Shown here: positions 43,534 through 52,391 of the stretch, one piece after another
Position numbering within the stretch: the first letter of the stretch is position 1
Layout: every line of letters starts with the position of its first letter
Source of the DNA: Chlorogloeopsis fritschii PCC 6912
Lineage (GTDB): Bacteria > Cyanobacteriota > Cyanobacteriia > Cyanobacteriales > Nostocaceae
Length of the DNA stretch: 64,000 nt
Reading direction: 5' to 3'
Assembly: GCF_000317285.1 (NCBI RefSeq)
Contig: NZ_AJLN01000049.1
Span: 34,821-98,820, forward strand
Program-made: the position numbers and the translations under genes
The notes under the pieces: generated by a model
Seen by the model: the letters and a program-made list of their open reading frames with translations, nothing else
What the model was told of the DNA's origin: nothing
The model's database searches: none

Positions 43534-44454
43534 ATGGCAGCGTTGAGCGGACGAGATTTATTAAGTCTAGCAGACCTCAGTTCCCAAGAGGTTCAAGAAC
43601 TCCTGCAAATGGCAACTCAACTAAAATCTCAACAGTTGAGGTTACGGTGTAATAAAGTTTTGGGGCTGTTATTTTCCAAAGCTTCCACTCGAACACGAGT
43701 GAGTTTTACTGTCGCGATGTACCAACTGGGTGGACAAGTAATAGACTTGAATCCGAATGTGACACAAGTAAGTCGCGGTGAACCTGTACAAGATACAGCG
43801 CGGGTTCTGGATAGATATTTGGATATTTTGGCAATTCGCACTTTTGCGCAACAAGAATTAGAAATTTTTGCTGATTATGCCAAGATACCTGTAATTAATG
43901 CTCTCACGGATTTGGAGCATCCCTGTCAGGTTTTAGCAGATTTATTGACAGTTCAAGAAACATTTGGCACCTGTGCTGGGTTAACCTTGACTTATGTAGG
44001 CGATGGCAATAACGTCGCTAATTCCTTAATGCTGGGTTGTGCTTTGGTAGGGATGAACGTTAGAGTAGCCACGCCGAAGGGTTTTGAGCCAAGCACGACA
44101 ATTGTTGAAAAAGCACAGGCGATCACTAATAATAAAACGCAAGTAATTCTCACTCACGACGCCGAAGCAGCAACAAAAGGTGCAAATGTACTTTATACTG
44201 ATGTTTGGGCAAGTATGGGGCAAGAAGCAGAAGCAGATGACCGAATGCCTATCTTCCAACCCTATCAAATCAACGAGCATTTGTTGAGCCTGGCTGACTC
44301 AGAAGCGATCGTTTTACACTGCTTACCAGCTCATCGCGGCGAAGAAATTACCGATGACGTCATTGAAGGTTCCCACTCACGAGTTTGGGATCAGGCGGAG
44401 AATCGGATGCACGTTCAAAAGGCATTACTTGCTAGTATTTTAGGAGCAGAGTAA
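43534..44454 (+). CDS. argF: Ornithine carbamoyltransferase
   Basis: Makes citrulline from ornithine and carbamoyl phosphate in arginine synthesis. Carbamoyl-phosphate loop: FSKASTRTRVSF (STRTR near residues 52-56). Other marks: HPCQVLADLLTVQE (about 129-142), the ornithine/specificity loop DVWASMGQEAE and the catalytic HCLPAHRGEEI (Cys near residue 265). 306 residues, normal. Monocistronic; lexA follows in the same direction after a 188-base spacer carrying its own SOS box. Confidence 0.95.
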   Translation: MAALSGRDLLSLADLSSQEVQELLQMATQLKSQQLRLRCNKVLGLLFSKASTRTRVSFTVAMYQLGGQVIDLNPNVTQVSRGEPVQDTARVLDRYLDILAIRTFAQQELEIFADYAKIPVINALTDLEHPCQVLADLLTVQETFGTCAGLTLTYVGDGNNVANSLMLGCALVGMNVRVATPKGFEPSTTIVEKAQAITNNKTQVILTHDAEAATKGANVLYTDVWASMGQEAEADDRMPIFQPYQINEHLLSLADSEAIVLHCLPAHRGEEITDDVIEGSHSRVWDQAENRMHVQKALLASILGAE

Positions 44455-44596
44455 AAAACTGAAGGATGAAATATGAAGTGTAAAGTATGAAGGAATAAAA
44501 TATTTAATCCTTTAGCCTTCATCCTTTATCCTTCTTTAGTCAAAAGTATTTTCTTTTAACTTTTAAATTTTTACTTTCCATTGGGATGTTTTTTGT

Positions 44597-44610
44597 AGTA
44601 CTAATGTTCT
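44597..44610 (+). promoter_or_regulatory. LexA-binding SOS box in the lexA promoter
   Basis: AGTACTAATGTTCT fits the cyanobacterial SOS consensus RGTACNNNDGTWCB at every defined position. It ends 32 bases before the lexA ATG, overlapping the expected promoter, so lexA is probably autoregulated. Confidence 0.8.
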
Positions 44611-44642
44611 AGGGACATTTGTATTTTCATCCCTACAAATAT

Positions 44643-45248
44643 ATGGAAAGACTAACGGAAGCGCAAAGAGAACTTTACGAATGGTTGGCAGAATACATTC
44701 GAGAACACCAACATTCGCCTTCAATTCGGCAGATGATGCAGGCGATGAATTTGAAGTCGCCTGCACCAATTCAAAGTCGTTTGGAACATTTAAGAACTAA
44801 GGGATATATCGAATGGAGTGAAGGGAAGGCACGAACGATTAGAATTTTGCGTTCCTTAAAACAAGGTGTACCGATTTTGGGTACAATTGCTGCTGGTGGT
44901 TTAATAGAACCTTTCACCGATGCAGTCGAGCATCTAGATTTTTCTAATTTGTCCTTACCTCCTCAATCTTATGCTTTGCGGGTAGCAGGCGATAGCATGA
45001 TTGAAGATTCCATCGTCGATGGAGATTTGGTATTCTTGCGCCCAGTACCAGAACCAGATCAACTCAAAAATGGTACCATTGTTGCCGCTAGAGTAGATGG
45101 ATACGGTACAACATTAAAGCGATTTTATCGTCAAGGCGATCGCGTCACTCTCAAACCTGCTAACCCCAAGTACAACCCCATCGAAGTGCCTGCGATGCAG
45201 GTGCAAGTGCAAGGTTCCCTGATTGCAGTCTGGCGCAGTTACGACTAA
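44643..45248 (+). CDS. lexA: LexA repressor with intact self-cleavage residues
   Basis: 201 residues from ATG 44643; an upstream in-frame start at 44619 overlaps the promoter region and is rejected. The winged-helix domain covers 1-65 (SPSIRQMMQAMNLKSPAPIQSRL). The cleavage site is Ala84-Gly85 in GTIAAGGLIEP. The catalytic dyad is Ser118 (GDSMIED) and Lys159 (TTLKRF). All residues needed for RecA*-stimulated autoproteolysis are present, unlike some unicellular cyanobacterial LexA proteins that lack them. With the SOS box this points to a conventional DNA-damage response. Confidence 0.95.
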   Translation: MERLTEAQRELYEWLAEYIREHQHSPSIRQMMQAMNLKSPAPIQSRLEHLRTKGYIEWSEGKARTIRILRSLKQGVPILGTIAAGGLIEPFTDAVEHLDFSNLSLPPQSYALRVAGDSMIEDSIVDGDLVFLRPVPEPDQLKNGTIVAARVDGYGTTLKRFYRQGDRVTLKPANPKYNPIEVPAMQVQVQGSLIAVWRSYD

Positions 45249-45278
45249 GGAATGGGGAATGGGGAGTAGGAACAAATC

Positions 45279-45299
45279 AATTAAAAATTAAAAATTAAA
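45279..45299. repeat. Short tandem repeat, unit AATTAAA, three copies
   Basis: Three 7-mers followed by AATTTTTAATT, so the whole stretch can also fold. Same unit as at 19552. Confidence 0.7.
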
Positions 45300-45356
45300 A
45301 ATTTTTAATTTCTTGCTACTTCCCACTCCCCACTCACCAATCCCTGTTTAGTATCG

Positions 45357-46877
45357 ATGTATCTAGCACAGTATCGAGTCAAGCAACCGCCTACTTCCCG
45401 CAAGGTTGCTGTGGGAGTTTCTCCCCCACAGCAATATCGTCTCAAATTACCATTTGCAGGCGAGAGCAAAGGCAGCTATCAAACCCAGCAACCATTACCG
45501 GGCTGCCCGCGGATGCCAGCATCTCTGCAATTACGGCAATATCAGCGCCAAGCTATCAATAGTTGGTTTGCTAACAATGGTAGAGGCACGCTGAAAATGG
45601 CAACAGGTAGCGGTAAAACAATTACGGCACTCTCGGTTGCTTGTGAGTTATACAAGCAAATTAACTTGCAAGTGTTGCTAATAGTATGCCCTTACCGTCA
45701 TCTTGTGACTCAATGGGCAAGAGAATGTGAAAAATTTAATTTACAACCCATTTTAGCTTTTGAAAATTTACGCACTTGGCAAAGTCAACTGTCTACTCAA
45801 CTTTATAATGTGCATTCTGGTTCGCAAGCATTTTTGACAGTAATTACTACCAACTCTACTTTAATTGGGGATGGATTTCAATCTCAACTTAAATATTTTC
45901 CCGAAAAAACTTTAATTATTGGCGATGAAGCTCATAACTTAGGTGCATCTAAATTAGAAGAAAGTTTACCAAGATTTGTGGGCTTGCGACTGGGATTGTC
46001 TGCTACACCAGAAAGGTATTTTGATGAAGCTGGAACTCAATCATTATTTGATTATTTCGGCTCAGTTCTCCAACCAGAATTAACTTTAAAAGATGCTATT
46101 AATCAAGGTGCTTTAGTTCATTATCTTTACTATCCAATTTTAGTAGAGTTAACAGAGATGGAAAGCCGTGCCTATGCAAAATTAACGCAGAAAATTGGTA
46201 GGGCATTGCTATATCGAGAGAAGGAAAATATAGAAGTAGGTGACTTAGAAGATAACGAAGATTTAAAGCCTTTATTGATGCAAAGAGCGAGGTTAATTGG
46301 TGCGGCAGAAAATAAATTAAATGCTCTACGAGAATTAATGGCAAATCGCCGCGGAACAAGTCACACACTCTTTTATTGTGGTGATGGTGCCCAAGAAATG
46401 GGGCACCGTTCTAGCTTGCACCAACTTAAAGCTGTTGCCAAAATTTTAGGGGTGGAACTGGGTTATAGAGTAAGTACCTATACGGCACAAACGTCTTTAC
46501 AAGAACGGGAAGTATTGCGTCGTCAATTTGAAAGTGGTGAATTACAAGGGTTAGTGGCAATTCGCTGTTTAGATGAAGGGGTAGATATTCCAGCAATTAA
46601 AACAGCTGTAATTTTGGCAAGTTCTGCTAATCCCCGCCAATTTATTCAGCGACGCGGACGAGTTTTGCGTCCGCATCCAGGTAAGGAACGCGCTACGATA
46701 TTTGACATGATAGTTTTACCACCGAATTTAGATAGAAAAACTTTAGAAGTAGAACGTAATTTATTAAGAAAAGAATTGCGACGCTTTGTAGAGTTTGCTG
46801 ATTTGGCAGATAATGCAGGCGAAGCAAGAATCAAGTTACTTGATTTACAAAAGCGATATGGTTTATTGGATATTTGA
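45357..46877 (+). CDS. DEAD/DEAH-box helicase resembling the DNA phosphorothioation (Dnd)-linked restriction helicase (DndI type)
   Basis: 506 residues, SF2 helicase. Q-like motif LRQYQRQAINSWFANNGRGT, Walker A KMATGSGKTITALS (about residues 79-92), DEAH box IIGDEAHNLGASKLEES (about 186-202), SAT-like GLSATPERY, motif VI RQFIQRRGRVLRPHPGK (about 424-440). The phrase NNGRGTLKMATGSGKT and the overall layout resemble the helicase family whose members cluster with dnd genes and act in phosphorothioate-linked restriction. The N-terminal 55 residues are Pro/Gln-rich. A DndD-like ATPase gene follows in the same direction. Confidence 0.7.
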   Translation: MYLAQYRVKQPPTSRKVAVGVSPPQQYRLKLPFAGESKGSYQTQQPLPGCPRMPASLQLRQYQRQAINSWFANNGRGTLKMATGSGKTITALSVACELYKQINLQVLLIVCPYRHLVTQWARECEKFNLQPILAFENLRTWQSQLSTQLYNVHSGSQAFLTVITTNSTLIGDGFQSQLKYFPEKTLIIGDEAHNLGASKLEESLPRFVGLRLGLSATPERYFDEAGTQSLFDYFGSVLQPELTLKDAINQGALVHYLYYPILVELTEMESRAYAKLTQKIGRALLYREKENIEVGDLEDNEDLKPLLMQRARLIGAAENKLNALRELMANRRGTSHTLFYCGDGAQEMGHRSSLHQLKAVAKILGVELGYRVSTYTAQTSLQEREVLRRQFESGELQGLVAIRCLDEGVDIPAIKTAVILASSANPRQFIQRRGRVLRPHPGKERATIFDMIVLPPNLDRKTLEVERNLLRKELRRFVEFADLADNAGEARIKLLDLQKRYGLLDI

Positions 46878-46900
46878 AGGCAGAAGTTAAGCAATTTTTG

Positions 46901-46966
46901 TAGGATGGGCACTGCCTAACTTTCCCCAAACTCTTATTTTTACTTATGGACAGTGCCCATCTTATA
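46901..46966. repeat. Small inverted-repeat element, GGATGGGCACTGCC family, copy 1
   Basis: TAGGATGGGCACTGCC at one end and GGACAGTGCCCATCTTATA at the other, in the spacer between the helicase and the small ORF. A related element is at 52507-52577. Confidence 0.65.
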
Positions 46967-47102
46967 GTCTTTAAAGAATAAATTTTACTTTGATTGACAT
47001 TCAAACTAATGCCAAGAAACAAAGGAAACAGTGGCTCTACGGATGCGATCGCTGCGGTTTCCATGTTTAAAATCAAAAAATATTACATTAATTTAATCAG
47101 CA

Positions 47103-47276
47103 ATGAATAAAGAAGCAAACATTGATGATGTTCAAGAGCCAATCACCAGTGCCCCGGCAGAAGTACGGCAAATTATTGAACAGGTATGCAAATTAGAAAA
47201 AATTAGATTAGATAAAAAACTTAACAGCCATATTAATGATGATATTTTGAGGATTGTGAAGGATGCCGTAAGATGA
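47103..47276 (+). CDS. 57-residue ORF translationally coupled to the DndD-like gene
   Basis: ATG 47103, TGA 47274-47276; the stop overlaps the next gene's ATG (ATGA). The product is helical and charged: a flexible start MNKEANIDDVQEPITSAPAE, then VRQIIEQVCKLEKIRLDKKL and a final helix. The 4-base overlap argues that it is translated and works with the ATPase. It is too short to be DndE and I do not recognise its family. Confidence 0.6.
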   Translation: MNKEANIDDVQEPITSAPAEVRQIIEQVCKLEKIRLDKKLNSHINDDILRIVKDAVR

Positions 47277-49345
47277 AGCTAACTTCAATTAAGCTTTGCA
47301 ACTTTCGCTCCTTCTATGGAAAAACGCCAGAGATCATCCTGGCTCATGGAGATGATTGCAATACAACAATTATTCACGGCAATAATGGTGCAGGTAAAAC
47401 TAGCTTGCTCAATGCATTTACTTGGGTGTTATACGAGAAATTTAGTGCCGCTTTTGCTTCTGTTGAACAGTTAGTAAATAAGCGTGCAGTAGCAGAAGCA
47501 AAAATTGGACAACCTGTGGAATGTTGGGTAGAGATTGCATGGGAGCATGACGGTATACGCTACCGAGTAAAACGAGAATTTCGGGTTTATAAAAATTCAA
47601 CTGACTTTGAAGTTGGCGAAACAAAATTATATTTACAATTTGCTGGAGATGATGGTAGATGGAATTTACCAGATCAGAAGCCAGAAGATATAATTAATCA
47701 AATTTTACCTGCTAGTTTACATCAATATTTCTTTTTTGATGGCGAACGCATTGAAGAAATTGTTCGTTCTGATAAAAAAGCGGAAATTGCTGAAGCAACA
47801 AAAATTTTCTTAGGTGTAGAGGTAATTAACCGTTCTATTAATCATTTAAAAGAAGCAAAAAAAAGTTTAGAGAATGAGTTGAAAGTTATTGGAGATTCTG
47901 GGATTAAACAGCTTTTACAACAGCAGACAAAAATTGAACGAGAGATTGAATTCATCGACAAGCAACAACAGGAAATTAGCCAAGAGTTAGAATATCAACA
48001 AACGTTAAAAAAAGAAACAAGCCATAGATTGAGAGAACTTGACGCTGCGAAGGAATTAGAAGAAAGACGGCAAGATTTAGAAAAGCAAAAAAATTCTTAC
48101 CAAGATACTCTTAAACAAATTAGAGAAACATTAAAGAAAGTTATTTCTACACGTGGTTACACTATTCTACTTCCAGAAAAAACTGTAAATTTCCGTAGAA
48201 TTTTAGATGAGTTGAAGCAAAAGGGCGAGTTGTCTCCTGGTATTTCTAAAGAATTTGTCAATGAATTACTAAAATCTAGAACCTGTATATGTGGAGCAGA
48301 TTTACACGAGGGAAGCCATTCTCACGAAAATGTTAGAAAATTATTGGATAAAGCAGGTTCTTCTACGGTGGAAGAAACAGCTATTCGCATGAGTGCTCAA
48401 GTTGATGAAATTGATAAGCAAGCCGCAGCATTCTGGGAAGAGGTTGACAGAGAACAGGCGAAAATTAATGAGTTAAGAAAAAGTATCTCACAAATAGAGA
48501 TAGAGATAGATAATATTGAAGATAGATTGCGAAAAGATACTAATGAAGAAATCAGTAGTTTGCAAAAGCGTTTGGATGAGATTGAGGAGAAAATCACAGA
48601 GTTAACTTTAGATAGAGGCAGAAACGAGCAGCAAAGCTTGCATTTAAAAACAGATTTGGAAGATTTAAGCAAGCAGATTGCCAAGCAGAAATTAAATGAA
48701 GAAAGGCAAGCACTAGCCCAACGCCGAATTGCTGCTACCCAAGATGCTATTGATAGGCTAGCAGAAGTTAAAGTTCGTCAAGAAACGCAATTTCGCTTGC
48801 AACTAGAAAAGCGAGTGCAAGAGATATTTGGTGAAATTTCATTTACGCCTTATCTTCCGAAAATTAGTGAAAAGTATGAACTGACTTTGGTGGAAAATAC
48901 AACAGGGATAGAATCATCTGTTGCTGCTTCCACAGGCGAAAATCAAATCCTCAGTTTATCTTTTATTGCTAGCATTATCGATCGCGTGCGGGAATGGAGC
49001 GATCGCAAAAATATTCTCATGATTCCCGATAGCAGCACCTTCCCCATTGTGATGGATTCGCCTTTTGGTAGCTTAGATGAACAATATCGGCGGCAAATCG
49101 CCAAAATAATTCCTAGATTGGCGAATCAACTAGTGGTGATGGTGACTAAAACCCAGTGGCGGGGTGAAGTAGAAGTAGAAATAGCAAACAGAATAGGCAA
49201 GCAATATGTACTAATTTATTATTCTTCTAAACCAGACTGCGAACAAGATTATATTGAACTCGCAGGAGAAAAATATCCCTTGGTAAGACAAAGCCCGAAC
49301 GAGTTTGAGTATACAGAAATTATTGAAGTTAATCGAGAGGATTAA
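47273..49345 (+). CDS. DndD-like SMC/Rad50-type ATPase
   Basis: 690 residues. The ABC-ATPase head is split: Walker A HGNNGAGKTSLLNAF (35-49) at the start, and signature STGENQILSLSF plus Walker B FPIVMDSPFGSLDEQYRRQ near residues 559-610. Long coiled coils lie between (about 190-280 and 360-520). At the apex is a half zinc hook, Cys-Ile-Cys in SRTCICGADLHEG (about 343). The block HQYFFFDGERIEEIVRSDKK resembles DndD proteins, whose ATPase activity supports phosphorothioate insertion. The neighbours (DndI-like helicase and a protein like dnd-associated 4) support this. No DndC-type sulfotransferase is present, so a stand-alone SMC-like defence ATPase is the alternative. Confidence 0.68.
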   Translation: MKLTSIKLCNFRSFYGKTPEIILAHGDDCNTTIIHGNNGAGKTSLLNAFTWVLYEKFSAAFASVEQLVNKRAVAEAKIGQPVECWVEIAWEHDGIRYRVKREFRVYKNSTDFEVGETKLYLQFAGDDGRWNLPDQKPEDIINQILPASLHQYFFFDGERIEEIVRSDKKAEIAEATKIFLGVEVINRSINHLKEAKKSLENELKVIGDSGIKQLLQQQTKIEREIEFIDKQQQEISQELEYQQTLKKETSHRLRELDAAKELEERRQDLEKQKNSYQDTLKQIRETLKKVISTRGYTILLPEKTVNFRRILDELKQKGELSPGISKEFVNELLKSRTCICGADLHEGSHSHENVRKLLDKAGSSTVEETAIRMSAQVDEIDKQAAAFWEEVDREQAKINELRKSISQIEIEIDNIEDRLRKDTNEEISSLQKRLDEIEEKITELTLDRGRNEQQSLHLKTDLEDLSKQIAKQKLNEERQALAQRRIAATQDAIDRLAEVKVRQETQFRLQLEKRVQEIFGEISFTPYLPKISEKYELTLVENTTGIESSVAASTGENQILSLSFIASIIDRVREWSDRKNILMIPDSSTFPIVMDSPFGSLDEQYRRQIAKIIPRLANQLVVMVTKTQWRGEVEVEIANRIGKQYVLIYYSSKPDCEQDYIELAGEKYPLVRQSPNEFEYTEIIEVNRED

Positions 49346-49407
49346 TGGTATAGAGTTGAAATTGAATTCAGCCAAATAATTGTTTTTAAGTAAATAAAAG
49401 GTAACAA

Positions 49408-49479
49408 CCTGGAGGCGGCAGCCCAACACCCTCATTACCAGGTTCAACCTGGTAACGAGAATTAGAGCCTCTGGCTCTT
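49408..49479. repeat. Dispersed repeat, GAGCCAGAGGCTCT...GCCGCCTCCAGG family, copy B (inverted)
   Basis: CCTGGAGGCGGCAGCCC, then the palindrome TTACCAGGTTCAACCTGGTAA (read in two arms of ten bases around C), then GAGCCTCTGGCTCTTG. It is the reverse complement arrangement of 14046-14120 and lies between the DndD-like gene and the first Uma2 gene. Confidence 0.7.
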
Positions 49480-49535
49480 GTTGAGAATGGTGCAAAATGT
49501 CAGATAAGCTATTTACATAAGGGAACCGAAAGCTT

Positions 49536-50093
49536 ATGACTACAACAGGTTTGCACTTGTGGACGATAGATGATTACCACAGAATGATTGAGGCGGAAAT
49601 TCTTACCACTGAAGACAAAGTGGAATTACTCGAAGGGCAAATTTTGGAAATGAGTCCCCAACAACCCCCCCACGCTGCTACTACGCAACGTACATGGAAA
49701 TATCTTAGCCGACTGCTAGCAAATAGAGCTGATATTCGGGTTCAATTACCTGTGACACTGCCTCCTAACTCAGAACCTGAGCCAGATATTGCTGTTGTTC
49801 GTTTTGACTCCCGCGAATATCTTGACGGTCATCCTACAACCGATGATATTTTCTTGTTAGTAGAAGTAGCAGATCGGACTTTAAATCGAGATTGCAAGCA
49901 AAAAGCACGTACCTATGCAAAAGCTAAAATAGCAGATTATTGGGTTTTAGATGTGAATATGCGGCAAGTCTATGTTTTTCGCGAACCGACAGATAACAGC
50001 TATGCTCAAGAAATCACTCTAGATGAGAATGCGACGCTTTCATTGGTTGCTTTTCCAGAAGTTGAGGTGCGGGTAAAGGAATTATTTCCTTAG
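49536..50093 (+). CDS. Uma2-family (DUF820) putative endonuclease
   Basis: 185 residues: EDKVELLEGQILEMSPQQPPH near the start, PEPDIAVVRFDSREYLDGHP (about residues 83-102), then FLLVEVADRTLNRDCKQKA and YAKAKIADYWVLDV. This is the standard Uma2 arrangement with Asp, Glu and Lys of the PD-(D/E)xK site. It is the first of two consecutive Uma2 genes behind the DndD-like gene. Such genes are very common in cyanobacteria, so the location may be incidental. Confidence 0.88.
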   Translation: MTTTGLHLWTIDDYHRMIEAEILTTEDKVELLEGQILEMSPQQPPHAATTQRTWKYLSRLLANRADIRVQLPVTLPPNSEPEPDIAVVRFDSREYLDGHPTTDDIFLLVEVADRTLNRDCKQKARTYAKAKIADYWVLDVNMRQVYVFREPTDNSYAQEITLDENATLSLVAFPEVEVRVKELFP

Positions 50094-50197
50094 CATTCGC
50101 ATTTTTTAATTTCTGTCAGCCTGAAAATTACCTTGCGTTTTCCCGCAGGTTAGGATGTGAAAACAACAGAGTGCGATCGCTTTGGCAAATAGGCTTT

Positions 50198-50749
50198 ATG
50201 AGTATAAACACTGAAGCTAAAATTGAAGATTTGTACCACTTACCTGAAAACTGCAAAGCGGAAATTGTGAATGGGAAATTAGTATTAATGTCTCCAACGG
50301 GATTTTTGCCAGGGCGTGCAAGCGGCGAAATTTATGTGAGTTTGCGCGAGTATGAACGCCGTACTAAAAGCGGTTATGCTTTGCCTGATAATGTAGGCTT
50401 TATTGTTAATCTTCCGAACCGTCGTTCTTTCAGTCCCGATGCTGCATTCTACACCGGGAAACCAACAGGTGGAAAGTTTCTTGATGGTGCGCCTATTTTT
50501 GCTGCTGAAGTCAGGAGTGAAAATGACTATGGTGAAGCAGCAGAAAAAGATATGGCAGCAAAGCGTCGTGATTATTTTGCAGCAGGTACGTTGGTAGTGT
50601 GGGATGTAGATGTACTTAAAGAAGAAGTAATTCGAGTTTATCGTGCCAGCAATCCCGAACAACCGCAACTATATTCTCGTGGAGAACTAGCGGAAGCTGA
50701 ACCTGCTATGCCTGGATGGTTAATGCCAGTGGATAATTTGTTTGTTTAG
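50198..50749 (+). CDS. Uma2-family (DUF820) putative endonuclease
   Basis: 183 residues from ATG 50198; a frame open to 50171 adds nine residues with no ribosome site. CKAEIVNGKLVLMSPTGFLP near residues 22-41, FSPDAAFYTGKP, then PIFAAEVRSENDYGEAAEKDM with the catalytic-type Asp, Glu and Lys, and YFAAGTLVVWDVD. It is a different subgroup from the preceding Uma2 protein (low similarity), so this is not a recent tandem duplication. It lies 57 bases before the dnd-associated 4-like gene. Confidence 0.88.
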   Translation: MSINTEAKIEDLYHLPENCKAEIVNGKLVLMSPTGFLPGRASGEIYVSLREYERRTKSGYALPDNVGFIVNLPNRRSFSPDAAFYTGKPTGGKFLDGAPIFAAEVRSENDYGEAAEKDMAAKRRDYFAAGTLVVWDVDVLKEEVIRVYRASNPEQPQLYSRGELAEAEPAMPGWLMPVDNLFV

Positions 50750-50806
50750 GTGTAGCGATCGCTTTTGGATTTCAGTTAAAATTGCAACATAGTCACTCAC
50801 AAAATA

Positions 50807-51274
50807 ATGCCAGCAAATAGAATTAGGATTGCTAAAGACAAAGTAGAATTAGTAAAAGCATTAGTAGCATCAAAGGATACAACTGGCCCTTTTCAAACTT
50901 ATGTAGAAGTCATAGCATTTGCTGCTGCTTTGGGTGCAAAGCATAAAAAAAGAATTCCTCTGGAGGCAATAGCTAAAGATTTATCTCCGCTACGACAGGA
51001 TTATTTTGCGATTGGCTTTTCTGCATTAATTAATTTGTTGGCTATTACTGAAACCAAAGAAATTCAAATACTGGGTGATAACGATATAGCCGACGAGCAA
51101 CGCATACATATTTTTGAAGAATATGCTAATGGTGGACTTGAAATTTTGCAAAATGAATTGCGAGGAGCAGTAGACTATTCAGAGCGACTTTTATTGATTC
51201 TGAATTCTGAAAGATTTAAGCAAGAAAAAAAAGAAGAATTTGATTTAAGTAAATTTCTTTCTGAAGTTAATTGA
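50807..51274 (+). CDS. Protein resembling dnd system-associated protein 4
   Basis: 155 residues: IRIAKDKVELVKALVASKDT, FQTYVEVIAFAAALGAKHKK (about residues 27-46), RIPLEAIAKDLSPLRQDYF and the conserved-looking EEYANGGLEIL (about 104-114). I recall this pattern (FAAxLG...EEYANGGLEIL) from the family found with dnd phosphorothioation genes; its function is unknown. Its end overlaps the convergent secreted-protein gene by 8 bases. The combination with a DndI-like helicase and a DndD-like ATPase strengthens all three calls. Confidence 0.65.
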   Translation: MPANRIRIAKDKVELVKALVASKDTTGPFQTYVEVIAFAAALGAKHKKRIPLEAIAKDLSPLRQDYFAIGFSALINLLAITETKEIQILGDNDIADEQRIHIFEEYANGGLEILQNELRGAVDYSERLLLILNSERFKQEKKEEFDLSKFLSEVN

Positions 51275-52391
51275 TAGTTTCTCTCGCTCGCAACGACGCA
51301 AAATTTGCTCCAGAAATACCAAAAGTTGCAAGAAATACCCGTGCTCCTGCTTCTCTTTCATGAGGAGTGATTTCTTTTACTAAGAGACCACGTACCTTAA
51401 GACCTTTTTGTGCTTGATCAGGATCCCAAAAAACAACTTTGCTGCGATTCTCCTTTTGGGCAGTAGTGTAAAACTTGTTCATAACTTTGTCAAGAATATA
51501 GTATTGATTACTATTGCAATTGCTGCCAAAAAGACTAAAACGATGAGACAAGCGCTGATAATTGCTTTTGGTGATAAATTTTTTTATATATGCAATCATG
51601 CGATCGCGCGGCAAATTGAGAAGGAATTGCCGCATAGATTTAGTGGAATTATTTACAAATGCATCGTATAACTTGGCGTTGGCTGTATAAATACCCCCTG
51701 CCAATAGGGAGGAGCCATCTACACCACGAGTTAAATCTAACTGCACACCAGACTTAGTGACGCCTTGGAAAGAGAAAATTAGTTCGTTAACTCGAATTTC
51801 TTCCTTTGTATCAACTGGAAACTGTTGCTTGAGGATAACTGGTTCATCAAAAGCTATACGTATTTGGCTATGCATACCGCGTACCCCTAAAACTGGTTCT
51901 TGCCGCATCGCAACTTGGAAAGTCATGTTAGTTACAGATTTGATTGGAATGCTAGCAACATACCATGTATGCGAATGATTGCCAGCTCGCACATGACGTA
52001 CATTAGCAACAAAAATCTGTTCATCCCCTCTATCCTCAAAACCGTACTGCAATTTTTCGCGATTTGTGAGGGAGAGCACTGGGCGATACTGAGATTGATC
52101 GACGCATTGTTTGTGCTCTTGCGGAGCTGTTGTGTAAGAACCAATAATTTTGAGGGCAGGTGACGAAATCGTCTTACTGTCAGGGGTTGAAAAAATATAA
52201 GCTGGTACTACAAATGGATCGTCTGATTTTTTACACCGTTCATCCTCATTATGGGCAAAGGTGAGACGTTCCCAATCAAGACTTTCTGGAGTTAACTTTA
52301 AAGTCTCAGCCCTACTATTGGAAATCATCAAGACTTCCTGAAACACCACAATCCCCACTAGCGTTAGGACTTTTGTTAATACCTGCCTCAT
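51267..52391 (-). CDS. Secreted protein of unknown function (DUF4105-like region)
   Basis: Starts at ATG 52391, preceded by GGGGAGG at an ideal distance; a 14-residue longer frame is rejected. 374 residues with a signal peptide (LTKVLTLVGIVVFQEVLM, cleavage near SRA). The mature part is beta-rich. Near residue 290 the segment FGSNCNSNQYYILDKVMNKF resembles the Asn-Cys region of DUF4105 proteins, which may be periplasmic hydrolases, but the match is weak. It converges with the dnd-associated-like gene. Confidence 0.6.
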   Translation of the reverse strand: MRQVLTKVLTLVGIVVFQEVLMISNSRAETLKLTPESLDWERLTFAHNEDERCKKSDDPFVVPAYIFSTPDSKTISSPALKIIGSYTTAPQEHKQCVDQSQYRPVLSLTNREKLQYGFEDRGDEQIFVANVRHVRAGNHSHTWYVASIPIKSVTNMTFQVAMRQEPVLGVRGMHSQIRIAFDEPVILKQQFPVDTKEEIRVNELIFSFQGVTKSGVQLDLTRGVDGSSLLAGGIYTANAKLYDAFVNNSTKSMRQFLLNLPRDRMIAYIKKFITKSNYQRLSHRFSLFGSNCNSNQYYILDKVMNKFYTTAQKENRSKVVFWDPDQAQKGLKVRGLLVKEITPHEREAGARVFLATFGISGANFASLRARETIN

